From DASRHY01 sp035650275 (GTDB taxonomy: Bacteria; Actinomycetota; Actinomycetes; Propionibacteriales; Kribbellaceae): a stretch of 64,000 nt of DNA. The stretch spans positions 1 to 64,000 of the forward strand of contig DASRHY010000160.1 in the NCBI GenBank assembly GCA_035650275.1, read 5' to 3'. This document shows, one piece after another, positions 33,459 through 42,145 of this stretch (the first letter of the stretch is position 1; the number at the start of each line of letters is the position of its first letter). A program made the position numbers and the translations under genes. Under the pieces are notes generated by a model. That model worked only from the letters and a program-made list of their open reading frames with translations. It did not search any database and was not told the origin of the DNA.

Positions 33459-34908
33459 CGACCTGCAGGCCCAGGGCTCGTCCTTGGACCAGCCACCGCA
33501 CCAGTGGGGCTCGCCACCTCCGCCCCCGCCGCCACCGCCGCGGCAACGGGATGAGCCGCGTGCCACTGCGCAGGAGCCGGTCGCGGACGCAGGCATCCCG
33601 GACGAGAAGGCCGGCAGCGAGCCGCCGCAGCTCGAGCCGCCGCAGCCCGAGCCGCCGCCGGCCGAGTCACCGGCCCAGCCATCCGCCCAGTCACCGGCCC
33701 AGTCACCGGCCGCTGCCCAGGGGCCCGCACAGGCATCGGCGGACCGGCCCGGCACCTCGCCGTACGGCCCGTCGCCGCAGCTCCCCGTCGCCCAGCAGCT
33801 CACGCCGACGCCGCACACCCAGCAGGACACCCAGCAGGACACCCAGCAGCCAACCCAGCAGCCAACCCAGCGGCCGAGCCGGTCGCGGGGGGAGCTGAAC
33901 ATGTGGGGCTCGCCCCCGGTCCGAAACCCGCAGCGGAACCAGCCGCTGCCGCCGAACCTGGCACCGTCCACACCGCAGCCGGCGCCGCAGGACCAGACAC
34001 CGCCTGCGCCTCGACCGCCGCAGCGGAGCCCGATCCCCTGGAGTCCTCCTCCGCAGCAGAGCTGGCCTCCCGCGCCACCCCAGCACGAGCCGCACCCGTG
34101 GGGCTCGCCGCCCGCGGAGACCGGCCAGCACCGGACCCAGCCGTCGCCCGCGGGCCCGCCGCCCGACGACCCGGGTGATCCGGCACAGCAGTCGCCGGCC
34201 GTGCCACGCAGCCGTACCCCGCGCCTGGTCGCCGCCCTGGCGACCCTGGTGGCGGCCGTGCTGGTGACCGCCTGGACCGTGCACTGGACCTGGAGCCGGG
34301 CCGACGCCCTCACCCCGGTCGACCTGCCGTCCGCCGGTAAGCCGCTGGAGACGGTCGACCCGCAAGGCTTCCTCGAACCCAAGGTCGCCGACGGCAAGAT
34401 GGTGAACACGCTCGGCGACACCATGCCGCTGATGCCGGCGCCGCCCTGGGGCCAGTCCAGCGACCCGATCACGTACCGCGGTCTGGGTTTCTGGATGGAT
34501 GTGCACGTCAAGTACGACGGCACGAACACCTGGGGCAACGCGGTGTTCTTCGGCATCTTCCAGCCCGAAGAACCGTACGCCAGCACGCCGGCCGGGATTC
34601 GGAAGACCGCGACGCTGGTCGGCGGCCGCATCCTCAACCGGATCTACGACGGCAAGGTCGTGCCGATCAAGAGCACCGTGAAGCATCGCCGGCTCACCGT
34701 CGACGGCCACCGCGCACACGAGATCACCGCACGCGTCCCGATCAAGCAGGCTCAGCTCGCGGAGACCTTCTCCACGCTCGGCATGATCGTGATCGACCGC
34801 GGTGACGGAACCGCCGCGGTCAGCGCGACCGTGATCAGCGGGTCCACCACCGCGAAGTGGCTGCCGATCTGGCGCGAGCACGTCGCGCAGATCAAGATCA
34901 GGAGCTGA
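33451..34908 (+). CDS. Pro-rich membrane protein, paralogous to preceding gene
   Basis: A 485-residue protein from TTG 33451, chosen because AGGGGG lies seven bases upstream and the start overlaps the previous stop by 8 bases. The N-terminal 250 residues are Pro/Gln/Ser-rich, with a run of nine prolines near residue 25 and a tandem TQQD/TQQP repeat. One membrane segment (LVAALATLVAAVLVTAWTVH) precedes an exported domain of about 190 residues. That domain (NTWGNAVFFGIFQPE, LTVDGHRAHEITA, VIDRGDGTAAV) resembles the end of the preceding protein. No known function. Its 3' end overlaps trpD by 11 bases, tail to tail. Confidence 0.8.
   Translation: MADDLQAQGSSLDQPPHQWGSPPPPPPPPPRQRDEPRATAQEPVADAGIPDEKAGSEPPQLEPPQPEPPPAESPAQPSAQSPAQSPAAAQGPAQASADRPGTSPYGPSPQLPVAQQLTPTPHTQQDTQQDTQQPTQQPTQRPSRSRGELNMWGSPPVRNPQRNQPLPPNLAPSTPQPAPQDQTPPAPRPPQRSPIPWSPPPQQSWPPAPPQHEPHPWGSPPAETGQHRTQPSPAGPPPDDPGDPAQQSPAVPRSRTPRLVAALATLVAAVLVTAWTVHWTWSRADALTPVDLPSAGKPLETVDPQGFLEPKVADGKMVNTLGDTMPLMPAPPWGQSSDPITYRGLGFWMDVHVKYDGTNTWGNAVFFGIFQPEEPYASTPAGIRKTATLVGGRILNRIYDGKVVPIKSTVKHRRLTVDGHRAHEITARVPIKQAQLAETFSTLGMIVIDRGDGTAAVSATVISGSTTAKWLPIWREHVAQIKIRS
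33817..33876 (+). repeat. Five 12-base tandem repeats coding TQQD/TQQP
   Basis: The unit ACCCAGCAGGAC occurs twice (33817-33840). It is followed by two ACCCAGCAGCCA units (33841-33864) and one diverged ACCCAGCGGCCG unit. They code for a Thr-Gln-Gln-Asp/Pro run in the low-complexity linker of the Pro-rich membrane protein. Copy number may vary between strains. Confidence 0.9.
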
Positions 34909-35950
34909 CGCGGACCTCGGCGCACGTCGCGACCCAGCGCTCGAGGGTCTGCTTCGCCGCGCCGGAGTCGATCGCCTCCGCGGCGCGTGCCATCGCTGCC
35001 GCGAGCCGTTCGGTGACCGTGCCGGACGACGGTTCGTACGCCGCGAGCGCCGCCGACGCGTTCAGCAGTACGACGTCGCGCACCGGGCCCTTGTCGCCCT
35101 CCAGCAGCGCCCGGACCACGCCAGCGTTGTAGGCCGCGTCCGCACCTTGGAGGTCCTCCGGCCGTACCGCCGAGAGGCCGAGATCCCGCGGATCCACCGG
35201 CTCGGGCCCGGACACCGCACCGCCGCCGACGGCCCACACCTGCGAGGTCGTGGTGGTGGTCAGCTCGTCCAGGCCGTCGTCCCCGTGGAACACCAGTGCG
35301 TCGATACCGCGCCGGGACAGCACACCGGCCACCAGGCCGGCGATCCGGGCGTCCGCGACCCCGACCGCCTGCGCCGACGGGTTGCCGGGGTTCGCCAGCG
35401 GTCCGAGGAAGTTGAACGTCGTCGGCACGCCGAGCTCCTTGCGGACGGGTCCGGCATGCCGCAGCGCCGGGTGGAACGCCGGCGCGAAGCAGAACGTGAT
35501 CCCGCCCCGCTCCGCCACCTCGGCGACCTGGGCAGGCGACAGGCCCAGCGGTATGCCGAGCTCCTCGAGCACGTCCGCCGCGCCGCACGCCGACGAGGCA
35601 GCCCGGTTGCCGTGCTTGACCACCTTCGCTCCGGCGCCGGCCGCGACGATGGCGGACATGGTCGAGATGTTCACCGTCCGGGCGCCGTCGCCACCGGTCC
35701 CGACGATATCGACGGTGCGGCCGCTGACCGAGATCTGCTGGCCGTGCGCGTACATGGTCGCGACCAGGCCCTCGACCTCGGTCACGGTCTCGCCCTTCGC
35801 CCGCAGCGCGATCACGAACCCGGCCAGCTGGGCCGGGGTCGCGTCACCCCTCAGGATCTGTTCCATCGCCCATGCCGTCGCGTCGTGGTCCAGGTCCTCA
35901 CGACGCAACAGCGGTCCGAGGACCTGCGGCCAGGTGTAGGAGGCCGGCAT
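34898..35950 (-). CDS. trpD: Anthranilate phosphoribosyltransferase
   Basis: A 350-residue enzyme of tryptophan synthesis that joins anthranilate to phosphoribosyl pyrophosphate. VDIVGTGGDGARTVNIST is the PRPP-binding motif, VVKHGNRAASSACGAADVLE the anthranilate-binding region and LGPLANPGNP follows. Length is normal. It is separate from the other trp genes, as in other actinobacteria where trpD lies beside ctaE (Rv2192c). The start is ATG 35950, six bases after the stop of the receiver-like gene, so the two are co-transcribed. Its 3' end overlaps the Pro-rich membrane protein gene by 11 bases. Confidence 0.97.
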   Translation of the reverse strand: MPASYTWPQVLGPLLRREDLDHDATAWAMEQILRGDATPAQLAGFVIALRAKGETVTEVEGLVATMYAHGQQISVSGRTVDIVGTGGDGARTVNISTMSAIVAAGAGAKVVKHGNRAASSACGAADVLEELGIPLGLSPAQVAEVAERGGITFCFAPAFHPALRHAGPVRKELGVPTTFNFLGPLANPGNPSAQAVGVADARIAGLVAGVLSRRGIDALVFHGDDGLDELTTTTTSQVWAVGGGAVSGPEPVDPRDLGLSAVRPEDLQGADAAYNAGVVRALLEGDKGPVRDVVLLNASAALAAYEPSSGTVTERLAAAMARAAEAIDSGAAKQTLERWVATCAEVRVSS

Positions 35951-35956
35951 GGCGGA

Positions 35957-36391
35957 TCAGCGGGTCGCGGGGAGGTTGGACGCCGCCACCCGGGCCCGCA
36001 GCAGCCCGGCGACGACCTCGGCGGTGCGGACCGGGTCGAGTGGGTGCGAGACCGCGGCGTCGGCCCGCGACCAGGTCGCCAGCCAGGCGTCCTGCGGTCG
36101 GCCGATCAGGACCATCAGCGGCGGGCAGCGGTAGATCTCGTCCTTGAGCTGCCGCGCGATCCCCATGCCGCCCGCCGGTACCGCCTCGCCGTCCAGGATC
36201 GCCAGGTCGATGCCGCCCGGCCCTGAGTTGGACTCTGACATGGTCCGGATCACCGCCGGCTCGGTCGCGCACTCGACGTACTCGAGCTCGGGCAGGTCGG
36301 TCGCCGGGCGCTTTCCGAGCGCGAACCGGACGGCGTCGCGGGTGCTGCGGTCGTCGCTGTAGATCAGGACCTTCAGCGTGCGCTCGCTCAT
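35957..36391 (-). CDS. Receiver-like (response-regulator-type) single-domain protein
   Basis: A 144-residue protein with the shape of a CheY-like receiver: LKVLIYSDDRSTRDAVRFAL gives the acidic pair, GIDLAILDGEAVPAGG the likely phospho-acceptor Asp, and LMVLIGRPQDAWLATWSRAD then VSHPLDPVRTAEVV the remaining strands. The usual lysine of strand five is not evident (AVSHPLDP), so phosphorylation may be lost. There is no output domain. In actinobacteria this gene type sits upstream of trpD in the same operon, by recollection. Regulatory role unknown. Confidence 0.78.
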   Translation of the reverse strand: MSERTLKVLIYSDDRSTRDAVRFALGKRPATDLPELEYVECATEPAVIRTMSESNSGPGGIDLAILDGEAVPAGGMGIARQLKDEIYRCPPLMVLIGRPQDAWLATWSRADAAVSHPLDPVRTAEVVAGLLRARVAASNLPATR

Positions 36392-36438
36392 CTGACCTCA
36401 TCCAAAACGTATCGCGGTGACCGGTGTCGGGGGTGATG

Positions 36439-37368
36439 CTACCGGGGCGGTGACTGAGCCCTGCGCTGCTGCTCCTCCAGTCGGTCCAGCCGGCGGTCCT
36501 CGCGCCGTGCCTCGCGCTGAGACTGCTGCACCCACTGCACGAACAGCACCGCGAAGAACAGCAGCCCGACAAGGTCGCCGGCGCCCCACAGCAGCCCGCC
36601 GGCCAGGTACTGGTCGTCGATCGGGCTCGGCTTCCAGGACCGGCCGAAGCTCGTGTACCAGTCCTCCGCGATCAGGCTGCTCGCGGACATGATCGTGATC
36701 CCGAGGAACGCGTGGAACGGCAGCGTCAGGAAGATCAGGATCAGCCGGAACGGGTAGATCACCCGGCCGGGTACCGGGTCGAGCCCGAGCAGTGGCCAGA
36801 AGAACAACGCGCCGACCAGAACGAAGTGCAGATGCAGCAGATCATGCAGTAAGTCGTTGCGCAGCGTGGCGTCGTACCAGCCGCTGAAGTACAGCGCCCA
36901 CGGGCTCAGCACGAAGAGTGTGAAACCGACCAGCGGGAAGCACAGCACCTTCGCCAGCCTGGAGTGCAGCGCGGCCAGCAGCGCCTTGCGCGGGCGGCCC
37001 GGCAGGGTGCGCAGCGCCAGCGTCACCGGGGCGCCCATCGCGCAGCCCAGGGGTGTGAGCATCGTCAGGATCATGTGCTGCGCCATGTGCACGCTGATCA
37101 GCACCGTGTCGTAGGCGCCGAGCGCCGACTGGGTCGCCACGACGGCACTGCCGAGGCCCACGCCGCAGAACGAGATCGTGCGCCATCGCGACCAGGAGTC
37201 GCCACGCCTGCGCAGCCGGTGCACGCCGTACAGGTAGAGCGCGCCGACGGCCAGGATCACCGCCAGCAGCACCGGCTCGAGCGACCACCCGGTCAGCAGC
37301 CGGCCCGCCGTCAGCGGCTCGATCTGGTCGCCCGGCTGGGCATGGATTCCGAGCACCTCGGGGAGCAC
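36439..37368 (-). CDS. Cytochrome c oxidase assembly protein, caa3_CtaG type
   Basis: A 309-residue membrane protein with about seven segments, matching the caa3_CtaG family. The histidine-rich segments HMAQHMILTMLTPLGCAMGAP and LLHDLLHLHFVLVGALFFW are typical and may handle copper. PFHAFLGITIMSASSLI and WGAGDLVGLLFF complete the family pattern. It is thought to help insert copper into cytochrome c oxidase. The start is GTG 37368. It is divergent from ctaE, which codes oxidase subunit III; this location next to the respiratory cluster supports the role. Confidence 0.9.
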   Translation of the reverse strand: MLPEVLGIHAQPGDQIEPLTAGRLLTGWSLEPVLLAVILAVGALYLYGVHRLRRRGDSWSRWRTISFCGVGLGSAVVATQSALGAYDTVLISVHMAQHMILTMLTPLGCAMGAPVTLALRTLPGRPRKALLAALHSRLAKVLCFPLVGFTLFVLSPWALYFSGWYDATLRNDLLHDLLHLHFVLVGALFFWPLLGLDPVPGRVIYPFRLILIFLTLPFHAFLGITIMSASSLIAEDWYTSFGRSWKPSPIDDQYLAGGLLWGAGDLVGLLFFAVLFVQWVQQSQREARREDRRLDRLEEQQRRAQSPPR

Positions 37369-37437
37369 GTCGCCAGCCTAGGCTGACGAATCATGAATCA
37401 GGCGGGGGGTCGGGCTCGCACTTGGACCAGCGACCGA

Positions 37438-37452
37438 CATAATGACCGGGTG
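37438..37452 (+). promoter_or_regulatory. Candidate leaderless promoter of ctaE
   Basis: CATAAT at 37438-37443 stands seven bases before the GTG at 37450. That is the spacing expected of a -10 element when transcription starts at the start codon. No Shine-Dalgarno sequence precedes the GTG. TTGGAC at 37422 is too close to act as a -35. This supports GTG 37450 over ATG 37393. Confidence 0.35.
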
Positions 37453-38100
37453 GCCACCGCAACCGCGATTCCCGCGTCCCGCGAACACGGACATCCCGAC
37501 CGGCCGAGCATGGTCAGTGTCGGCACGATCGTCTGGCTGTCCAGTGAGCTGATGTTCTTCGCCGCGCTGTTCGCGGCGTACTTCACGATCCGCTCGGTGA
37601 CGAACGCCAGCGGCTCCGGTCTGTGGGAGTCCTCGACCGAGCTGCTGAACATTCCGTTCGCGTCGGTGAACACCTTCGTCCTCGTCGCGTCCTCGTTCAC
37701 CTGCCAGGCCGGCGTGTTCGCTGCCGAGCACGGCAAGGTCGGGCGCAGCGGCTCGCTGATGAACGTCCGCGGCTGGGGCATGCGCGAGTGGTTCATCCTC
37801 ACCTACGTGATGGGCGCGATCTTCATCGCCGGCCAGGTGACCGAGTACGTCGAGCTGACGCGCGAGGGCCTGACCATCTCGTCCTCGCCGTACGGCTCGG
37901 TCTTCTTCCTGACCACCGGGTTCCACGGCCTGCACGTCACCGGCGGCCTGATCGCGTTCGTCTACGTCCTCGCCAGGACATATATGGCTCGAAGGTTCAC
38001 CCACGAGCAGGCGGTGACATCGATCGTGGTGTCGTACTACTGGCACTTCGTCGATGTGGTCTGGATCGCCCTGTTCGCAACCATCTACCTGCTCAAGTGA
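37450..38100 (+). CDS. ctaE: Cytochrome c oxidase subunit III
   Basis: A 216-residue membrane protein with five hydrophobic segments, the short actinobacterial form of aa3 oxidase subunit III. SSELMFFAALFAAYFTIRS, FTCQAGVFAAEHGK, FFLTTGFHGLHVTGGLIAF and YYWHFVDVVWIALFATIYL are all characteristic. It supports proton-pumping cytochrome c oxidase in the cytoplasmic membrane. The start is GTG 37450 (VATATAIPAS); an ATG at 37393 adds 19 residues and is the alternative. It begins the operon ctaE-qcrC-qcrA-qcrB, which joins the bc1 complex and oxidase into a supercomplex in actinobacteria. Confidence 0.95.
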   Translation: MATATAIPASREHGHPDRPSMVSVGTIVWLSSELMFFAALFAAYFTIRSVTNASGSGLWESSTELLNIPFASVNTFVLVASSFTCQAGVFAAEHGKVGRSGSLMNVRGWGMREWFILTYVMGAIFIAGQVTEYVELTREGLTISSSPYGSVFFLTTGFHGLHVTGGLIAFVYVLARTYMARRFTHEQAVTSIVVSYYWHFVDVVWIALFATIYLLK

Positions 38101-38117
38101 GAGACGGAGACTCCCCA

Positions 38118-38972
38118 GTGCGCTTCTCGGTTGTGAGCCGTCTGTCCCGCCGACGACGGCACCGCTTCGCCGGCCCCGTCATGCTCCTGCTCGGCCTGCT
38201 CGCGGTCGGTGGCCTCTACACCGCGGTCGTGCCCGAGAACTCGGCGGTCGCCGACGACGCGGCACAGTCGCAGCAGATCGAGGAGGGTAAGAAGCTCTTC
38301 GCGGTGAACTGCGCCAGCTGCCACGGCCTGAACGCCGAAGGCGGTACCGACGGTGAGGGCAGGATGGCCGGTCCGTCACTGATCGGTGTCGGCGCCGCGG
38401 CGGTCGACTTCCAGGTCGGCACCGGCCGGATGCCGGCGATGCAGACCGGCGCCCAGGTCCCGCGCAAGGACCCGGTGCTCAACGAGGAGGAGACGGCGGC
38501 GCTCGCGGCGTACATCGCCTCTCTCGGTCCCGGCGCGCCGATCCCGCCCGAGGAGGTGTACGACGTCAGCAACGCCACCGAGGAGCAGATCACCCGCGGC
38601 GGCGAGCTGTTCCGGACGAACTGCACGGCGTGCCACAACTTCGCCGGGCAGGGTGGTGCGCTGCCGCAGGGGCGATACGCGCCGACGCTGATGGGCGTGG
38701 ACCCGAAGCACATCTACGAGGCGATGCTCACCGGTCCGCAGCAGATGCCGGTGTTCTCCGACCAGGTGCTCACCCCGCAGGACAAGCACGACATCATCGC
38801 GTACATCAAGGGCATGGAGGAGCAGAGCGACCCGGGCGGCTTCAGCCTCGGCCGGCTCGGTCCCGTGTCCGAGGGCTTGTGGGGCTGGCTGTTCGGCATC
38901 GGCGCACTGGTCGCCGTTGCCGTGTGGATCGGCGCCAAGGGCGTGAAGGCGGGGAGGTCTCACAGTGAGTGA
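38118..38972 (+). CDS. qcrC: Cytochrome bc1 complex diheme cytochrome c subunit
   Basis: A 284-residue diheme protein. A membrane segment (PVMLLLGLLAVGGLYTAVV) near the N-terminus anchors or exports it. The first heme site is NCASCHG and the second NCTACHNF, both C-x2-C-H. A C-terminal membrane helix (WGWLFGIGALVAVAVWIGAK) holds the domain on the outside. It carries electrons directly from the Rieske protein to oxidase, replacing a soluble cytochrome c in actinobacteria. The start is GTG 38118 with a short Shine-Dalgarno-like ACGGAG before it, 17 bases after ctaE. It overlaps qcrA by 8 bases. Confidence 0.96.
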   Translation: MRFSVVSRLSRRRRHRFAGPVMLLLGLLAVGGLYTAVVPENSAVADDAAQSQQIEEGKKLFAVNCASCHGLNAEGGTDGEGRMAGPSLIGVGAAAVDFQVGTGRMPAMQTGAQVPRKDPVLNEEETAALAAYIASLGPGAPIPPEEVYDVSNATEEQITRGGELFRTNCTACHNFAGQGGALPQGRYAPTLMGVDPKHIYEAMLTGPQQMPVFSDQVLTPQDKHDIIAYIKGMEEQSDPGGFSLGRLGPVSEGLWGWLFGIGALVAVAVWIGAKGVKAGRSHSE

Positions 38973-40050
38973 CGACAGGCTGCCGGCCAAGCCGGACGCG
39001 CACGGCGAGGACGACGGTTACGGCGGCGACCTGGTCCTGGCAGACCCGGCCGGCGACCCCGTTGCCGACCCCGGCCTGGAGCCGCACGAGGACCGGATCA
39101 CCGATATCGACCCGGACGCCGCGACCCGGGTAGAGCGCCAGGTCGCGACCATGTTCGGCCTGGCCACGCTGCTCACGATCGCCTTCGTGGTCGCCTACTT
39201 CGCGATCGACAAGGACACAGTCGTCTGGATCGGCCCACTGCGCACCAACGCGCTGAACCTGACGCTCGGCATGACCCTCGGCCTCGCGCTGTTCCTGATC
39301 GGAGCCGGCGCGATCCAGTGGGCGAAGAAGCTGATGGTGGACAAGGAGATCGTCGAGCACCGCAACCCGGTGCACACCTCCGAAGCGGACCAGGCCGAGA
39401 TGCTCAAGGAGTTCAACGCCGGTACCGCCGAGTCCGGCTTCACCCGGCGCAAGCTGATCCGGCGCTCGCTGATCGGCGCGCTGGGCGTGCTCGGCATCCC
39501 GCCGATCATCATGCTCGCCGACCTCGGCCCGCCCCCCGGACGGAGGCTGTTCGAGACGGTCTGGACCGAGGGCATCCGGGTCGTGAACGACGTGACGCTG
39601 CGGCCGCTCAGGCCCTCCGACATGGTGATCGGCCAGCTGGTGAACGGACTGCCGGCGAATCTCCAGGAGCTGGCGGAGGAGGACCACACGGAGTACCTCA
39701 ACGCCAAGGCCAAGGCCGCGGTGATTCTGGTCCGGATCCGCCCGGACCAGATCACGCCACTGCCCGGCCGGGAGAACTGGGGCGTCGACGGGATCCTGTG
39801 CTACTCGAAGATCTGCACCCATGTCGGGTGCCCGATCTCGCTGTACGAGCAGGTCACGCACCACGTGCTCTGCCCGTGCCACCAGTCGACGTTCGACCTG
39901 GCGGACAACGCCAAGGTCTTGTTCGGTCCGGCTGCGCGACCCTTGCCCCAGCTGCCGATCATGGTTGACTCGGAGGGGTACCTGGCAGCGCAGAGCGGCT
40001 TCCACGAGCCGGTCGGACCGAGCTTCTGGGAACGAGGGGAACGAGGGTGA
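38965..40050 (+). CDS. qcrA: Cytochrome bc1 complex Rieske iron-sulfur subunit
   Basis: A 361-residue protein with an acidic N-terminus, three membrane segments (LATLLTIAFVVAYFAI, then LTLGMTLGLALFLIGAGAI, then RSLIGALGVLGIPPIIMLAD) and a C-terminal Rieske domain. KICTHVGCPISLY and VLCPCHQSTFDL supply the Cys and His ligands of the 2Fe-2S cluster. The three-helix actinobacterial form is normal. It passes electrons from menaquinol to the diheme subunit. The start is GTG 38965, overlapping qcrC, and the gene ends 7 bases before qcrB. Confidence 0.96.
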   Translation: MSDDRLPAKPDAHGEDDGYGGDLVLADPAGDPVADPGLEPHEDRITDIDPDAATRVERQVATMFGLATLLTIAFVVAYFAIDKDTVVWIGPLRTNALNLTLGMTLGLALFLIGAGAIQWAKKLMVDKEIVEHRNPVHTSEADQAEMLKEFNAGTAESGFTRRKLIRRSLIGALGVLGIPPIIMLADLGPPPGRRLFETVWTEGIRVVNDVTLRPLRPSDMVIGQLVNGLPANLQELAEEDHTEYLNAKAKAAVILVRIRPDQITPLPGRENWGVDGILCYSKICTHVGCPISLYEQVTHHVLCPCHQSTFDLADNAKVLFGPAARPLPQLPIMVDSEGYLAAQSGFHEPVGPSFWERGERG

Positions 40051-40057
40051 CGCGCTG

Positions 40058-41752
40058 ATGGCCACGAAGTTCGCACCACCGGTTCAGTACATCGACGACC
40101 GGGTCGGGATCGGCAAGCCATTCTTCCGGCACGCGCTGCGCAAGGTCTTCCCGGACCACTGGTCGTTCCTGCTCGGCGAGATCGCGCTGTACAGCTTCAT
40201 CGTCCTGATCCTCACCGGCACGTTCCTGACCTTCTGGTTCAAGCCGTCGATGACCGAGGTCGAGTACCAGGGCTCCTACGAGCTGCTCCGCGGCCTGCAC
40301 ATGTCCGAGGCGTACGCGTCGACGCTGGACCTCTCGTTCGACGTCCGCGGTGGCCTGCTGATGCGCCAGGTCCACCACTGGGCCGCGATCCTGTTCGTCG
40401 CCGCGATGATGGTGCACATGCTCCGGATCTTCTTCACCGGGGCGTTCCGCAAGCCGCGCGAGTTCAACTGGCTGATCGGATTCGGGATGCTGTTCCTCGG
40501 CATCATCGAGGGATTCATCGGCTACGGCCTGCCCGACGACCTGCTGTCAGGCACCGGCCTGCGAATAACCCAGGGCATGATCCAGGCCAGTCCGGTGATC
40601 GGGACCTGGCTCTCGTTCTTCATATTCGGCGGCGAGTTCCCGGGCAACGACATGGTGCCCCGGTTCTTCATCGTGCACGTCCTGCTGATCCCGGGACTGA
40701 TCCTGGCCCTGGTGACGGTGCACCTGATCCTGGTCGTGTACTACCGGCACACCCAGTACCCCGGACCCGGCCGGACCAACAGGAACGTGGTCGGCTACCC
40801 GTTATACCCGGTGTACACGGCCAAGGCCGGCGGCTTCTTCTTCGTGGTGTTCGGCGTGACCGCGCTGATGGGTGCGCTGCTGCAGATCAACCCGGTCTGG
40901 CTGTACGGGCCGTACAACCCTGCCGAAGTGACGGCCGGCTCACAGCCGGACTGGTACATGGGCTGGCTCGAGGGATCAGTGCGTCTGATGCCGGGCTTCG
41001 AGACCCAGATACTCGGCGTCACACTCAGCTGGAACCTGATCATCCCCGCGCTGCTGGTGCCACCCGCGTTCGTCACCCTGGTCGCGCTGTACCCGTTCAT
41101 CGAACAGTGGGTCACCGGCGACAAACGTGAGCACCACCTGCTGGACCGGCCGCGCAACCAGCCGACCCGGACCGGTGTCGGCGTCGCGTTCATGACGTTC
41201 TACGGCGTGCTCTGGCTCGCCGGCGGCAACGACCTGATAGCGACCCACTTCGGTATCTCGCTGAACAACGTCACCTATGTGCTCAGGGTGCTGGTGTTCG
41301 TCGGGCCGGTCCTGGCGTTCTGGGTCACCCGGCGGATCTGCATCGCACTGCAACGCGCCGACATCGAGCGGCTGTTGCACGGCCTGGAGACCGGTGTCAT
41401 CGTCCGTACCCCCGACGGCGGGTACTACGAGAAGCACGCGCCGATCGACAAGTTCGAGACCTACACGCTCACCCTGCACGAGAACCAGGTACCGCAGGAG
41501 CTGGGACCGGAGACCGACGAGAACGGCGTCGCCGCGCCACGCCGGGCGCTGCGGAAGCTGCGGGTCAAGATGTCCGAGTTCTACTACGCGGACAACGTCC
41601 TCAAGCCAACCCGGCACGAGCTCGAGGAGGCCCGCGCGCACGCCGAGCACGCCCACGACGACGGTCACCACGCTGTCGAGGACGTCACCGGCGACGAGCA
41701 GCTGGACACCACCACCCGCGAGGTCGAGGCGGGCAGCGGCCGCGACCACTGA
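40058..41752 (+). CDS. qcrB: Cytochrome bc1 complex cytochrome b subunit
   Basis: A 564-residue membrane protein with about eight or nine segments. LLMRQVHHWAAILFVAAMM and VHMLRIFFTGAFRKPREFNW provide the first heme histidines; FIVHVLLIPGLILALVTVHL provides the second pair. GSQPDWYMGWLEGSVRLMPG is the quinol-site region. The C-terminal 110 residues are a hydrophilic cytoplasmic tail rich in His near the end (AHAEHAHDDGHHAVED). The start is ATG 40058, preceded by an AACGAGGG repeat. It ends the operon; a strong terminator hairpin lies 15 bases downstream. Confidence 0.97.
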   Translation: MATKFAPPVQYIDDRVGIGKPFFRHALRKVFPDHWSFLLGEIALYSFIVLILTGTFLTFWFKPSMTEVEYQGSYELLRGLHMSEAYASTLDLSFDVRGGLLMRQVHHWAAILFVAAMMVHMLRIFFTGAFRKPREFNWLIGFGMLFLGIIEGFIGYGLPDDLLSGTGLRITQGMIQASPVIGTWLSFFIFGGEFPGNDMVPRFFIVHVLLIPGLILALVTVHLILVVYYRHTQYPGPGRTNRNVVGYPLYPVYTAKAGGFFFVVFGVTALMGALLQINPVWLYGPYNPAEVTAGSQPDWYMGWLEGSVRLMPGFETQILGVTLSWNLIIPALLVPPAFVTLVALYPFIEQWVTGDKREHHLLDRPRNQPTRTGVGVAFMTFYGVLWLAGGNDLIATHFGISLNNVTYVLRVLVFVGPVLAFWVTRRICIALQRADIERLLHGLETGVIVRTPDGGYYEKHAPIDKFETYTLTLHENQVPQELGPETDENGVAAPRRALRKLRVKMSEFYYADNVLKPTRHELEEARAHAEHAHDDGHHAVEDVTGDEQLDTTTREVEAGSGRDH

Positions 41753-41766
41753 TCACAACACCACCT

Positions 41767-41794
41767 GGGCCCCGGCGAACCCTCGCCGGGGCCC
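41767..41794 (+). terminator. Terminator hairpin after the qcr operon
   Basis: GGGCCCCGGCGA at 41767-41778 and TCGCCGGGGCCC at 41783-41794 pair perfectly over 12 bases around the loop ACCC. A CATCCCTTTCCC stretch follows. It lies 15 bases after the qcrB stop. Its strength and position make it the likely end of the ctaE-qcrC-qcrA-qcrB transcript. Confidence 0.85.
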
Positions 41795-41849
41795 ATCCCT
41801 TTCCCACCGCCACCGGTCCGCCTGACCCTCCACTCCCCTCCTCCCCCCT

Positions 41850-42098
41850 CATCATCGGTCGTTTGTCGCGCCGCTGTGGATAAGTGGCGCGTCCGCCGCG
41901 GCGATGCGGATAGGCGAGGCTCGCCCTCTCATGCCCGCCGACGCCTACCGCACCCGCAGACCGCACGTCGCCCTCGGAGCCAGCGTCGAGCTGGCGACCG
42001 AGGCTCAGGCGCTGGACGTGCCGGAGAGCGGGGTTGTGGTGACCGAGCACATGTCCTTGCCTGTGCGGCGTCACCAGATAGCTGCTCCGGGCGAACCC
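41850..42098. other. Gene-poor stretch with orphan half of inverted repeat B and one DnaA-box 9-mer
   Basis: Between the qcr terminator and the transpeptidase terminator no convincing gene is seen. ATCATCGGTCG at 41851-41861 and CTGTGGATAA at 41874-41883 repeat the two ends of the inverted-repeat-B arm in the same order and almost the same spacing. No complementary partner is found in the next 300 bases. TGTGGATAA at 41875-41883 is a perfect DnaA-box 9-mer. A 92-codon plus-strand frame (41904-42182) crosses the terminator hairpin and has no recognisable domain; it may be a decayed gene. Confidence 0.5.
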
Positions 42099-42132
42099 GG
42101 TCCGACCATCCACCCGCGCGGATGGTCGGACC
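42099..42132. terminator. Terminator hairpin after the L,D-transpeptidase gene
   Basis: GGTCCGACCATCC at 42099-42111 and GGATGGTCGGACC at 42120-42132 form a perfect 13-base stem around an 8-base loop. It lies 13 bases beyond the stop of the minus-strand transpeptidase gene, the expected place for a terminator. No clear T-run follows. Confidence 0.75.
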
Positions 42133-42145
42133 TGGCAACGGCGGG

